Assembly: GCF_030232265.1 (NCBI RefSeq)
Contig: NZ_JASPJK010000004.1
Span: forward strand, 1 to 64,000
DNA length: 64,000 nucleotides
Direction: 5' to 3'
From: Corynebacterium sp. MSK041
GTDB taxonomy: Bacteria > Actinomycetota > Actinomycetes > Mycobacteriales > Mycobacteriaceae
Shown: piece after piece, positions 36,262-45,151 of the stretch
How the letters are laid out: every line of letters begins with the position of its first letter
Numbering within the stretch: position 1 is the stretch's first letter
Made by a program: the position numbers and the translations under genes
Notes under the pieces: generated by a model
Seen by the model: the letters and a program-made list of their open reading frames with translations, nothing else
Told to the model about the DNA's origin: nothing
Databases searched by the model: none

Positions 36262-36330
36262 GACATCCCTTTCTTTACACGCGCAGCGGCTACCAGGTTT
36301 AGTGGCCGTACACCGGTAGACTAACCATTT

Positions 36331-37287
36331 ATGCGCAATTCCTCCTCGGCCCCCCAGGTGGGCGTGAAAACCGTCGTTGTTCCCGCAGCTGGCATGGGTA
36401 CTCGGTTCTTGCCCGCCACAAAGACGGTGCCGAAGGAGTTGCTACCGGTGGTGGACACCCCCGGTATTGAGCTCATCGCGGAAGAAGCCGCTCAGCTTGG
36501 CGCGCAACGCCTCGCTGTTGTCACCGCGCCGGGTAAAGGCGAGGTCATGGAGCATTTTGGCAATTTTGATCACCTGAAAGAGACCTTGCTTGCTCGCGGA
36601 AAGGATGAGCAAGCGCGAAAGGTTGCTCGCGCGGCGGAGATCATTGAGGCGCAGGCCGTTGTGCAAGAAGAACCGCTCGGCCTTGGGCATGCAGTCGGCT
36701 GCGCTGAGGCGATCCTTGATGATGATGAGGATGCGGTGGCTGTCATGCTGCCGGATGATCTGGTTTTGCCCACCGGTGTCATGGAGAAGATGGTGGACGT
36801 GCGCGCCAAGCTCGGTGGCTCGGTGCTGTGCGCTTTCGTGGTCAGTCCGGAGGAGGTGTTCAACTACGGCGTCTTTGACGTCCGCGAGGTGGATGCCACA
36901 GACGGCGTGGATCCAGAGAAAGTGAAGCGCGTGGTGGGCATGGTGGAAAAACCGGAGCCAGAAGAGGCGCCGTCCACGTTCGTTGCCACCGGACGCTACT
37001 TGCTGGATCGAGGCATTTTTGATGCTTTGCGTCGCATCACGCCCGGTAAAGGAGGGGAGCTGCAGCTTACCGACGCGATCGAACTCATGATCAGCGAAGG
37101 GCATCCGGTACACGTGGTGGTGCATGACGGTAAGCGCCACGACCTGGGTAATCCGGCTGGCTACATTCCCGCAAATGTTGATTTTGGTTTGCGCCACGAG
37201 AAATACGGTCCGGCCCTGTACAAGTCCATCAAGCAGATCTTGCAGGATTTCGAGTCGGAGAACCCGCACCTGGCGGGCACCGACTAA
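36331..37287 (+). CDS. galU: UTP-glucose-1-phosphate uridylyltransferase
   Basis: The 318-residue enzyme makes UDP-glucose for trehalose, glycogen-like polymers and cell-envelope glycans. Motifs are VVPAAGMGTRFLPATKTVPKE (nucleotide-binding), VLPDDLVLP-like metal segment (MLPDDLVL), and VEKPEPEEAPSTF. The C-terminal KYGPALYKSIKQI end is intact. A TAGACT -10-like hexamer ends ten bases before the ATG, so the message has little or no leader. The next genes on the strand (glp/moeA, rimJ, glpR) follow at short spacing and probably form one unit with it. Confidence 0.96.
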   Translation: MRNSSSAPQVGVKTVVVPAAGMGTRFLPATKTVPKELLPVVDTPGIELIAEEAAQLGAQRLAVVTAPGKGEVMEHFGNFDHLKETLLARGKDEQARKVARAAEIIEAQAVVQEEPLGLGHAVGCAEAILDDDEDAVAVMLPDDLVLPTGVMEKMVDVRAKLGGSVLCAFVVSPEEVFNYGVFDVREVDATDGVDPEKVKRVVGMVEKPEPEEAPSTFVATGRYLLDRGIFDALRRITPGKGGELQLTDAIELMISEGHPVHVVVHDGKRHDLGNPAGYIPANVDFGLRHEKYGPALYKSIKQILQDFESENPHLAGTD

Positions 37288-37336
37288 GTTCACGAGTAGT
37301 TGAAAAGGTTTCAGCGGCCGGCAGAAGGGTGACGGG

Positions 37337-38617
37337 ATGCGCAGCGTTGAAGAGCAATTGGACATCATTGTCGATGCCACGATGACGCCTGCGCCGATCC
37401 GCATTGGTATTACTGACGCGTTGGGCCTCATGTGTGCTGAGGAAGTTCAGGCGACACGGTCGCTGCCTGGCTTCGCGCAGGCCGCCGTCGATGGTTATGC
37501 GGTGCGCGCGGTCGACGTGGGTGGCGCGCAGTCGCTGGGCAACCGCACGCCACATGAGGAGGAAGAAAAGCCCCACGTTGAGCCCGACACATCTTTGCCC
37601 GTTGTGGGCGAAGTGGCTGCGGGGAGCCAAAAACCCTTGCGCCTCCAGCCCCGCCAGGCCGTGCGCGTGGCTACAGGCGCGCCGCTGCCCACTTTGGCGG
37701 ATGCTGTTTTGCCCCTTGAGTGGTCTGATCGTGGCCGGCGCCGCGTGACCCCGCACCGCCCCGTGCGCTCCGGGGACTTCATCCGCCGTGAAGGCGATGA
37801 CATTCAACCAGGTGATATTGCGGTGCGCGCCGGCGCTGTCCTCGGCCCGGCGCAGATTGGCCTGCTCGCCGCCGCCGGTCGCGACAAAGTGTTGGTGTAC
37901 CCGCGTCCCCGCGTGACCGTCATGTCGTATGGCCTGGAATTGGTGGATATTGATAGGGATCCGGGACTGGGCCAAGTCTTTGATGTCGGCTCCTACGCCG
38001 TGGCGGCCGCTGCGAAGGATGCGGGCGCGGATGTCACCCGCGTGGGCATCATCAACGCTGAGCCCCGCCGCCTCAAGGAGCAGATTGCTGTCCATGCGCA
38101 GAAGAGCGAGTTCCTCGTCATCACCGGCGCCGTTGGTGGTTCGAGTGCCCGGGCGATCCAGGATGCGTTGAGTGAGCTCGGCGATATAGATACCACTCGC
38201 GTGGCTATGCACCCCGGTTCTGCCCAGGGCTTCGGTCTGGTGGGGGAGGACCGCATTCCTACCTTCCTGTTGCCGTCGAATGCTGTGAGTGCCCTCGTGG
38301 TGTTTGAGGCGCTCATTCGGCCGGCCATCCGATCGTCGCTAGGCAAGCGCGTGCTCAACCGTCGTGTTGTGAAGGCGCGTTCCATGAACCGCATTGAGTC
38401 GATTCCTGGCCGTCTTGGTTTTGTTCGCGCCCGCCTCATGCGCGATGTGCAAACCAGGGATTACCTCGTTGACAGCATCGGTGGCGTTTCTGGCGGTCCG
38501 GCGCACTTGCTGGCTGGTCTGGCTGAGGCGAATGCGATGATCCGGATTCCCACGGATGTGGTGGAAGTGCGTCCCGGCGATGTCGTCGACGTGATGTTCT
38601 TACAGCAGCGGGCATAA
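37337..38617 (+). CDS. glp: MoeA/gephyrin-like protein, probably the division factor Glp
   Basis: The 426-residue protein has the four-domain MoeA layout: LPGFAQAAVDGYAV near the N-terminus, a VATGAPLP segment, SYGLELVD, and a C-terminal domain IV. MoeA catalyses molybdate insertion into adenylated molybdopterin. In C. glutamicum, however, a MoeA-like protein (Glp), encoded near its membrane receptor GlpR, binds FtsZ and helps coordinate division and polar growth. The downstream membrane gene at 39384 makes the Glp identity likely here. Both roles are inferred from family and neighbourhood. Confidence 0.85.
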   Translation: MRSVEEQLDIIVDATMTPAPIRIGITDALGLMCAEEVQATRSLPGFAQAAVDGYAVRAVDVGGAQSLGNRTPHEEEEKPHVEPDTSLPVVGEVAAGSQKPLRLQPRQAVRVATGAPLPTLADAVLPLEWSDRGRRRVTPHRPVRSGDFIRREGDDIQPGDIAVRAGAVLGPAQIGLLAAAGRDKVLVYPRPRVTVMSYGLELVDIDRDPGLGQVFDVGSYAVAAAAKDAGADVTRVGIINAEPRRLKEQIAVHAQKSEFLVITGAVGGSSARAIQDALSELGDIDTTRVAMHPGSAQGFGLVGEDRIPTFLLPSNAVSALVVFEALIRPAIRSSLGKRVLNRRVVKARSMNRIESIPGRLGFVRARLMRDVQTRDYLVDSIGGVSGGPAHLLAGLAEANAMIRIPTDVVEVRPGDVVDVMFLQQRA

Positions 38618-38619
38618 AT

Positions 38620-39282
38620 ATGCTGAACCTCATCGGTTGGGCGCGCAGTTATGCCCACCCGGGGTGGCCGATGGCAACCCCAACAGTGTTTGTTCGTGGC
38701 GACAAACCCGTACGTTTGCGCCCTTTGAAACGTTCCGATGGTGCGAATTGGTCCCGCATGCGCATCGCCGATGAGGCGTTGTTGCGTCCTGTGGAACCCA
38801 CCGTGCCGGGCACTTGGCGCGATGCGCATTCCCCGGAAGCCTGGCGGTCCACGTGGTCGAATTTGCGCCGCTGTGCCAATGACGGAATGGTCGTGCCCTT
38901 GGCTATTGAGTATGACGGCCATTTCATCGGTCAGGTCACTTTGGGCAACATTCAGCATGGTGCCGTGGGGGAGTGCTGGATTGGGTACTGGGTGTATTCC
39001 CGCTTCACCGGCCGCGGTATTGCCACTGTCGCCTGCGCATTAGGCGTAGACCATGCCTTTGCGCGCGTGGGCATGCACCGCGTCACGGCCACATACCTGC
39101 CGGATAATCCCGCCTCCGGGAAAGTCCTGGCCAACGTCGGCTTCCGTGAGGAGGGATACCTCAAGGAAAACCTTCACATTGATGGTCGTTGGCGCGACCA
39201 CCATTTCGTGGCTCAGAACATTGATGATCTGCCTGGTTCCGCAGTGGAACGCCTCGCGGCGGAGGGCAGGTTGTGGATCTAA
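38620..39282 (+). CDS. rimJ: GNAT-family N-acetyltransferase (RimJ-like)
   Basis: The 220-residue protein has a GNAT fold of the RimJ/RimL type. VRLRPLKRSDGANW is the first strand and helix, GECWIGYWVYSRFTGRGIATVAC the acetyl-CoA loop (RFTGRGIA), and NPASGKVLANVGFREEGYLK the C-terminal block. RimJ acetylates ribosomal protein S5 in E. coli; the substrate here is unknown. It starts two bases after the glp stop codon, so it is co-translated with it. Its position between glp and glpR is the conserved corynebacterial order. Confidence 0.9.
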   Translation: MLNLIGWARSYAHPGWPMATPTVFVRGDKPVRLRPLKRSDGANWSRMRIADEALLRPVEPTVPGTWRDAHSPEAWRSTWSNLRRCANDGMVVPLAIEYDGHFIGQVTLGNIQHGAVGECWIGYWVYSRFTGRGIATVACALGVDHAFARVGMHRVTATYLPDNPASGKVLANVGFREEGYLKENLHIDGRWRDHHFVAQNIDDLPGSAVERLAAEGRLWI

Positions 39283-39383
39283 GAAAAACTGGCGTGTGCC
39301 TCGGCGTGGGGCGGTCAACTTTAGCCGGTGGCTCGTTAGTGTCGATCTAGTAATTTTCGCCGTAAAGGAAAGGTCGTGGGCCC

Positions 39384-40466
39384 ATGTCAGGCAGCCTCAG
39401 CCTGATCATTGTTCTCATTGTGGTTGTGTGGGCGATTGTTCTCGCCCCGATGGTCTTGGGGGATTCCAAGCCCATCCGCCGTAGTGGTGAGGGCTTTGAT
39501 GAGACCCGTGTCCTGCATGAAGGTGGCACCGCCGCGCTGCAAACTCGTCGTCGTCCGCGTGTGACGGCCGCCGACATTCACCGCCATGACGAGGAAGATG
39601 ACTACGAGGTTGTCGTCCCCGAAGAGGAAAGCACAGAAGCAGTGCTTATCGACGACTCCCCGGCCACCCCCGCCTGGAAGAAACTCTTCACCCGCTCCAA
39701 CGTTGTCGATGCAGAAGAGGTCGCAGAAGAGATCCAGGCAGAAGAAGCTGAGCTCGAGGCAGAGGCTGAACTCGACGCGCAAGACACCGCGGAAGCTCTC
39801 CTTGACTCCGATGAAGAAGAATCCGCCGAGCTCGACGCCGAGTATGACTACGACGATTCCTACCTCGCCCCTGAGGACTTCGGCTACACCACCGTGGTGA
39901 ACATCCCAGAAGCTGAGGATGTTTCTGAAGACACCAATGAAGAAACTGCAGAGGACACCGCAGAAGACACCACTGAAGACTCCGCCGAAGATTTGGTCGA
40001 AGACCTCGACGAGGCAACCCTTGCCCGCGCTAGCCGTGGGCGTGGTGGTTGGACTCCGGAGGCGGAGAAACGTGCCCGTGCGGAGCGCCTGCGCCGCCGT
40101 GAGAGGACCATGCTCGGCCTGGTCACCATCACTGGTGTTGCCTTCATCTACGCACTGATCAGCGGTGGTTGGGCATGGTTGGCTCCGCTCGCTGTCGGTG
40201 CCCTGCTGGTCTGGTACATGGCTGCCGTGCGCAGCTTGGTCAACCAGGAGCGTGCTCTGCGTGAGCGTCGTCTGCGCCAGCTGCGTCGTGCCCGCCTGGG
40301 CGTCGTGTCCTCGGATGAGGATGCACCGCTGCCCGCCCACATGCGTCGCCCCGGTGCTGTGATCGTGGAACTGGATGATGAGAGCGTGGACTTTGCCAAC
40401 CTGCCGGAGTTCTCTGGCGATGACTTTGATGTCCACGGCCCCGATCGCGTCCGCGAGAGCGCTTAA
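39384..40466 (+). CDS. glpR: Glp receptor-like membrane protein GlpR
   Basis: The 360-residue protein has an N-terminal membrane helix (about residues 4-24, SLIIVLIVVVWAIVLAPMVL). A very acidic, low-complexity stretch (about 68-212, rich in Glu, Asp, Thr and Ala) follows, then a basic segment (219-242), two more membrane helices (about 243-260 and 263-281), and a basic plus acidic tail. In C. glutamicum GlpR is the membrane receptor of Glp and anchors it at the division site. Assignment here rests on topology and neighbourhood with the glp-like gene. The gap of 101 bases to rimJ may hold its own promoter. Confidence 0.78.
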   Translation: MSGSLSLIIVLIVVVWAIVLAPMVLGDSKPIRRSGEGFDETRVLHEGGTAALQTRRRPRVTAADIHRHDEEDDYEVVVPEEESTEAVLIDDSPATPAWKKLFTRSNVVDAEEVAEEIQAEEAELEAEAELDAQDTAEALLDSDEEESAELDAEYDYDDSYLAPEDFGYTTVVNIPEAEDVSEDTNEETAEDTAEDTTEDSAEDLVEDLDEATLARASRGRGGWTPEAEKRARAERLRRRERTMLGLVTITGVAFIYALISGGWAWLAPLAVGALLVWYMAAVRSLVNQERALRERRLRQLRRARLGVVSSDEDAPLPAHMRRPGAVIVELDDESVDFANLPEFSGDDFDVHGPDRVRESA

Positions 40467-40485
40467 GCCAGTAACATCACGGGGT

Positions 40486-41016
40486 ATGACTCAAACCGAT
40501 ACGACCCCAAGCGTTGAGCCAACCGCGACCAACAACGACCCGGGCCCAACCGCCCTTCTGTGGAAGAAGTTCAGCGATACCCCCATCAAGCGGGGACTGT
40601 TTTCCGCTTTGTATATGGTGAAGGCCCCGTACTTTCGCACTGTCATGCCACGCGTGAAGGAAGCTGTTCCCGGCCGTTGCGTTGTGCGTCTGGGCAAGTG
40701 GTGGGGTGTGCAGAACCACATTGGCACCTTCCACGTCATTGCCGGTTTGAACGGCGCGGAAGCAGCCATGGGCCTGCTGTGTGAGGTCACCGTTCCGGAC
40801 ACGCACCGTTGGATCCCGCGTGGCATGCGTGCGGATTACCCGAAGAAGTCCACCGGCGGTCTGACCGTCACTGCAACCGCAGACTTCCCGGACTTTTCCA
40901 CCATTACTCGTGAGACCGGCGGCCAGCTGGTCACCATCGACTGCCAGCTTGTTGACGATGCAGGGGTCGAACCCATCACCGCCGAAATCGACGTGTGGGT
41001 GACCGCTAAAAAGTAA
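40486..41016 (+). CDS. DUF4442 hotdog-fold protein
   Basis: The 176-residue protein (ATG 40486) has a hydrophilic N-terminus of about 25 residues, then the DUF4442 domain with KAPYFRTVMPRVKEA, VRLGKWWGVQNHIGTFHVIAGLNGAEAAMG and TVTATADFPDF. Members resemble thioesterase/hotdog proteins that bind acyl-CoA, but none of the acidic catalytic residues can be assigned here with confidence. It lies 19 bases after glpR on the same strand and meets the Tag-like gene end-to-end with no gap. Confidence 0.82.
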   Translation: MTQTDTTPSVEPTATNNDPGPTALLWKKFSDTPIKRGLFSALYMVKAPYFRTVMPRVKEAVPGRCVVRLGKWWGVQNHIGTFHVIAGLNGAEAAMGLLCEVTVPDTHRWIPRGMRADYPKKSTGGLTVTATADFPDFSTITRETGGQLVTIDCQLVDDAGVEPITAEIDVWVTAKK

Positions 41017-41553
41017 CTAAGAAGTAGCCGCTGGCACGATGCCGGTGCATTGCAACAACGCAAACACTGTCACTGGCCCCAGCATGGTGAAGCCCCGCTC
41101 CTTCAGTGCTGCCACCAACTGTTTGGTGTCCTCCACTGATCGGGGCATGGGATCAAAGGACCATAAAAATTCCGCCAGGTCTGTCCCTTCTTCCCGCAGC
41201 GTCAGCGCAGCACGGGCATTGGTGATCACGGCGTTGATTTTGCGGCGGTTGCGGATCACCGAGGCGTCGATAAGCAATGCTTCAACCTCCGCCTCACCCC
41301 ACCCGGCGATGGTCTCGATGCTGTGGCTGAAAATTGCGCGACGCAGCGCTTCACGTTTACGCAAAATCAAATCCCAGCTCAAACCCACGACGAAAACTTC
41401 GAGGCCGAGGAGCTCAAACATCTCCTTTTCCGTCGTAATTGGGTTGCCCCATTCTGTATCGAAGTATTCCTGAACCAGTGGGGTGATCTGTCGGGTGAGG
41501 GACTGTTGTTTGGTGTCTTGTACGGTGTCTTGGTCAAAGTAAGAAAGTGTCAT
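41017..41553 (-). CDS. tag: DNA-3-methyladenine glycosylase I (Tag-like)
   Basis: The 178-residue protein belongs to the Tag/HhH glycosylase family. YFDTEWGNPITTEKEMFELLGLEVFVVGLSWDLIL, seen in pieces, is its signature, and RNRRKINAVITNARA is the second block. These enzymes excise 3-methyladenine from alkylated DNA. The zinc-snap cysteines and histidines of E. coli Tag are missing at both termini, as in some actinobacterial members, so activity should be tested rather than assumed. A second, unrelated 3-methyladenine glycosylase gene lies at 55671. Confidence 0.85.
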   Translation of the reverse strand: MTLSYFDQDTVQDTKQQSLTRQITPLVQEYFDTEWGNPITTEKEMFELLGLEVFVVGLSWDLILRKREALRRAIFSHSIETIAGWGEAEVEALLIDASVIRNRRKINAVITNARAALTLREEGTDLAEFLWSFDPMPRSVEDTKQLVAALKERGFTMLGPVTVFALLQCTGIVPAATS

Positions 41554-41608
41554 ACTTACTTAGACTGCTGTGGGGGCCCATTCGGTTCCACGTTGTAGGC
41601 TAGTTTTT

Positions 41609-42016
41609 ATGAATACCCCCGCTGTGCGCGATGCTGCGCTGCTCATCGCACGTTTTGCCCTGGGTGTAATTTTCATTGCGCGGGGGTATCAACATTGGGT
41701 GGGCGACGGGATGACACGTACTGCGGAGAAATTCACGCAAGCGGGAGTGCCTCAACCGAAACTGGCGGCATACACTGCTGGATCCCTGGAACTCGTCGGT
41801 GGGGCACTGCTGATTATTGGGCTGCTCACCACCATCGTGGCCATGGTCTTGGCGTTGCTCGTGGCGGCTGGCGGGTACTTCGTGCACATGGACGCGGGGT
41901 TCTTCGCTGAGAAAGGTGGCGTGGAATACCCACTGGTGCTCGCGCTGCTCCTACTTCTCATCGTCGTGTTCGGGGCGGGCCGCGCGAGCTTGGACAAGGT
42001 GCTGATTGATGATTAG
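41609..42016 (+). CDS. DoxX-family membrane protein
   Basis: The 135-residue protein has four hydrophobic helices and the DoxX signature: ALLIARFALGVIFIARGYQHW then GSLELVGGALLIIGLLT. Mycobacterial DoxX takes part in an envelope redox complex with superoxide dismutase; the role here is unknown. A TAGGCT hexamer ends six bases before ATG 41609, which suggests a leaderless start. Its stop overlaps the next gene by eight bases, so the two are translationally coupled. Confidence 0.88.
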   Translation: MNTPAVRDAALLIARFALGVIFIARGYQHWVGDGMTRTAEKFTQAGVPQPKLAAYTAGSLELVGGALLIIGLLTTIVAMVLALLVAAGGYFVHMDAGFFAEKGGVEYPLVLALLLLLIVVFGAGRASLDKVLIDD

Positions 42017-42662
42017 TCACGCAGAAGTACAAGCCGCGCTCTCAGCGCGTATCGACGGCGAAGACACCGGCCTAGACAACACCGTCATCGATGCACACCT
42101 GGACCATTGCCCTGAGTGTTCTTCCTTCTGGGAGCGCTCCTTGGCGTTGTCTCGTTCCCTGAGCTTCGTCGAAGCTGATGGGTCAATGGCGCCGCCGGAG
42201 GACCTCTCCGACGTGATCTATGCCGGAGTGGAAACAGAATTCCACAAATTGGCCTCGCGTCGCCTTCTGGGGTTGAGCATTGGCCGCGTGATTCTCGCTA
42301 TCTTGGCCGTTTTGTACATCGTATGGGCGGGCCAACTCGTCGTTGGGTCTGGCGCAGCGGAAATAGATCCGGATGTGGCTAGCCTGCTCATCGGTGCAGC
42401 TGCCGTTCGCATTGGCATCGCGGCAGCACTCCTATTGGTGGCGTGGAAGCCCAATCAGATCCCGGGTGTTCTGCTCATCGTGGGAGCCATGTTTGGTTTC
42501 ACTGTGGGCTTTGCAGTGTTGGATGCTGTTTCGGGCGCAGCTCCCGCACAGTGGTTGCATCTGGGCATGCTCTTGTTCACCTGCGCTGCCCTCGTGTTCA
42601 TGTGGGTTGCGGATCGCGGGCCCTCCAACCCGTTACGCACGCTTAGTGCGCAGCCGCAGTAA
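42009..42662 (+). CDS. zinc-finger membrane protein, anti-sigma-factor-like
   Basis: The 217-residue protein begins with an HxxxCxxC motif (DAHLDHCPECSSFW, His30, Cys34 and Cys37 approximately), the zinc-binding anti-sigma (ZAS) signature. Four to five hydrophobic helices follow from about residue 90. There is no sigma factor gene nearby in this window, so its partner is unknown; some such proteins have lost sigma binding. ATG 42009 lies inside the doxX gene and is preferred over the TTG three bases before. It converges on pmt with a ten-base gap. Confidence 0.8.
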   Translation: MISHAEVQAALSARIDGEDTGLDNTVIDAHLDHCPECSSFWERSLALSRSLSFVEADGSMAPPEDLSDVIYAGVETEFHKLASRRLLGLSIGRVILAILAVLYIVWAGQLVVGSGAAEIDPDVASLLIGAAAVRIGIAAALLLVAWKPNQIPGVLLIVGAMFGFTVGFAVLDAVSGAAPAQWLHLGMLLFTCAALVFMWVADRGPSNPLRTLSAQPQ

Positions 42663-42672
42663 TTACTTCCAG

Positions 42673-44229
42673 CTACTTCCAGCTGGGCAGCCACATGATC
42701 TGCGAGTAGTAGCTGTCTGGGATGACAAAACCGTAGAGGATCGGGGAGAAGTACAGGAACATGCCCACGGCCACGGCGAGGTAACTCACCACTGCGAGTT
42801 GCCCCGACGTCATGGCGTAGCCGGCGAGCTTCCGTAACTGTGGCAGTGGCTTGCCACGTTGGGAGAGATTCCCCAGTGCCAGCGCGATGAGCACGATGGT
42901 GAAAGGCACCAGTGGAGCGGCGTAGAAGAAGTACATCTGACGGTCAAACGCAGCCAGCCACGGCAAGAAGCCGGCGGCGAAACCAATGAGGGGCAGGATG
43001 ACGCGACGGTCACCGCGGGAGATCCACACCCAGATTGCCCACAACAGGATGGGCACGGTGAGCCACCAGATAGCCGGTGTGCCAAAGAGGTAGATCATCC
43101 GGCGACATTCCTGGCCGCCGGCGCACTCGATGCCGGTGGAGGAGTAATAAAGGATCGGTCGAGAGGCCACGAGCCAGGACCACGGCTTGGAATCCCACGG
43201 GTGGGAGTGGCCGCCGGAGCTGGTCAGTTCGGAGTGGAAGCGCAGGACCGAGAAGTGGTAGTAGAACCAACCGGCGACCGGCTCCGGCAGTTGGGTGAGC
43301 CAGGACCAGTCGGAGCCTTCGATGGTGCCGTCGGAAAGCGAGTGCCTATATACGGAGGTCTCTGACGCGAACCATGCGCGCCAGGACCAGACATACAGCA
43401 CAGCCGGGATGAGCACGATGGAGGCGAGTGCCGAAGGGACATCCCGCAGCAGCGTGCCCGCCACTGGTTTGGCCACCCCGTAGCGGCGGCGCAGCCACAG
43501 GTCGTAGAAAGAGGACAGCAAACCAAAGAACGCGATGTAGTACAGGCCGGACCACTTCACGGACAGCGCCAAGCCCAGCAGCACGCCCGTGGCAAAACGC
43601 CACCAGCGGAAGCCCAGGCGGGGGCCGAAGGGCCCAGATTCGGCAAGACGTCCGCTTACGTATGCGTCATGCAGACGCTGGTGGACTTGCCGCATGTCAC
43701 CCGCCAGGGTCCACGCCGCCATGACGATAGGCAAGAGGATGAACACGTCGAGCATGCCGAAGCGGCCGATGACCAGCAAGACGCCGTCCACAAGCGCGAG
43801 GATGCCCGCGAACAAACCAACCAGCCAGGATTGTGACAGGCGACGGGCGAGCAACATGGTGAACACCACGACTGCCGCGCCGAAGAGTGCAGCGATAACT
43901 CGCCATCCCAGCGGGGTGTAGCCGAAAATTGCCTCACCGATAGCCGCCAACTGCTTGCCCAACGGCGGGTGCACAACCAAGCCGTAGCCAGGGTTGGATT
44001 CAATACCGCCCAGAACCGGGTTGAACCAGGATAGCTTGATGTCCCAGGCTTGTGGCGCGTAGTGCTTCTCGTCGAAGACAGGGGTGCCCTTGGAATCGGC
44101 CATGGTCAGGCCCACAAATCGTGTGAACAGCGCGATCGCACCAATCACGACGGTGGTGATCGTGTCCCGGCGCGTCCACGGCGCAGTGACGGGGGCGGTG
44201 GGCGCGGGGGTCTTCACAGCAGAACTCAC
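42673..44229 (-). CDS. pmt: protein O-mannosyltransferase (Pmt family)
   Basis: The 518-residue multi-pass protein moves mannose from polyprenyl-phosphate-mannose to Ser/Thr of exported proteins. The first extracytoplasmic loop has FDEKHYAPQAW with the catalytic Asp53-Glu54 pair, and PGYGLVVHPPLGK follows. About ten hydrophobic helices are seen. I chose GTG 44229 (MSSAVKTPAP) because the ATG at 44268 would overlap the divergent rsmI start codon. The gene faces rsmI across 37 bases, a conserved actinobacterial pairing. Secreted proteins encoded here, such as Rpf2 and HtaA, are possible substrates. Confidence 0.93.
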   Translation of the reverse strand: MSSAVKTPAPTAPVTAPWTRRDTITTVVIGAIALFTRFVGLTMADSKGTPVFDEKHYAPQAWDIKLSWFNPVLGGIESNPGYGLVVHPPLGKQLAAIGEAIFGYTPLGWRVIAALFGAAVVVFTMLLARRLSQSWLVGLFAGILALVDGVLLVIGRFGMLDVFILLPIVMAAWTLAGDMRQVHQRLHDAYVSGRLAESGPFGPRLGFRWWRFATGVLLGLALSVKWSGLYYIAFFGLLSSFYDLWLRRRYGVAKPVAGTLLRDVPSALASIVLIPAVLYVWSWRAWFASETSVYRHSLSDGTIEGSDWSWLTQLPEPVAGWFYYHFSVLRFHSELTSSGGHSHPWDSKPWSWLVASRPILYYSSTGIECAGGQECRRMIYLFGTPAIWWLTVPILLWAIWVWISRGDRRVILPLIGFAAGFLPWLAAFDRQMYFFYAAPLVPFTIVLIALALGNLSQRGKPLPQLRKLAGYAMTSGQLAVVSYLAVAVGMFLYFSPILYGFVIPDSYYSQIMWLPSWK

Positions 44230-44266
44230 GCTGGTGATCTTACTGTCCACCCTTAAGCTTGTTGCC

Positions 44267-45115
44267 ATGGATGATTCGCTTGTTGCCACGGGCATTGTTG
44301 TGGCCGCCACTCCGCTGGGCAATATCCGTGATGCGTCACCGCGTCTCGTGGAGGCACTTGAGCGTGCCGACGTCATCGCTGCCGAGGACACGCGCCGGGC
44401 CCGCGCACTCGCCGCAGCGCTCGGTGCGGAGATTCGTGGCAAGGTCGTTTCCAATTTTGATCACAATGAGGAACAGCGAGCTCAGGAACTTATCCGCGTC
44501 GCCCGCTCCGGCCTTGTCCTGGTCATCTCCGACGCGGGCATGCCACTTGTATCTGACCCTGGTCACTCGATCGTGTCCGCCGCGCATGATGCGGGCGTTC
44601 GCGTGACGTGTTTGCCGGGCCCTTCCGCGGTGACAACTGCTCTGGCTCTGTCTGGCTTGGGGGTTGGACGCTTCATCTTCGATGGCTTTGCGCCCCGCAA
44701 ATCCGGTGCTCGTACCACCTGGCTGGAATCCCTGAAAGGGGAGAAGCGCGCGATCTGCTTCTTTGAGTCCCCCCACCGCATTGGCGTGACCTTGGCGCAC
44801 GCGGCTGAGGTGTTGGGCGCGGAACGCCGAGTAGCAGTGTGCCGTGAGTTAACCAAAACCTATGAAGAAGTGCGCCGTGGCAGCCTGGCTGAACTCGCGG
44901 AGTGGGCCGCCGATGGCCTGCGCGGGGAGATCACCGTTGTCATCGATGGCGCGGACTCCACCCCGGTTCCCGCCGATGAAGAAGACCTTGTAGAGGCAGT
45001 CCTAGCCAAGGTTGATTCCGGGATGCGATTGAAAGACGCTGTGAAGGAAGTGGCCAAATCAGCCGGAGTAAAGGTCGGCGACCTGTATGACGCTGCACTG
45101 GACAAGCGGGGGTAA
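44267..45115 (+). CDS. rsmI: 16S rRNA (cytidine-1402-2'-O)-methyltransferase
   Basis: The 282-residue enzyme belongs to the SAM-dependent tetrapyrrole methyltransferase-like fold. TGIVVAATPLGNIRDASPR, AAEDTRRARAL, VLVISDAGMPLVSDPG and CLPGPSAVTTALALSGL are its standard blocks. It modifies C1402 in the decoding centre together with RsmH. ATG 44267 shares the palindrome CCATGG with a possible pmt start on the other strand. TAAGCT ends seven bases before the ATG, pointing to a leaderless message. metS follows after 36 bases on the same strand. Confidence 0.95.
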   Translation: MDDSLVATGIVVAATPLGNIRDASPRLVEALERADVIAAEDTRRARALAAALGAEIRGKVVSNFDHNEEQRAQELIRVARSGLVLVISDAGMPLVSDPGHSIVSAAHDAGVRVTCLPGPSAVTTALALSGLGVGRFIFDGFAPRKSGARTTWLESLKGEKRAICFFESPHRIGVTLAHAAEVLGAERRVAVCRELTKTYEEVRRGSLAELAEWAADGLRGEITVVIDGADSTPVPADEEDLVEAVLAKVDSGMRLKDAVKEVAKSAGVKVGDLYDAALDKRG

Positions 45116-45151
45116 ACGTCAATCCCGAGGGCGTGGACGTAAGGTAGAACC

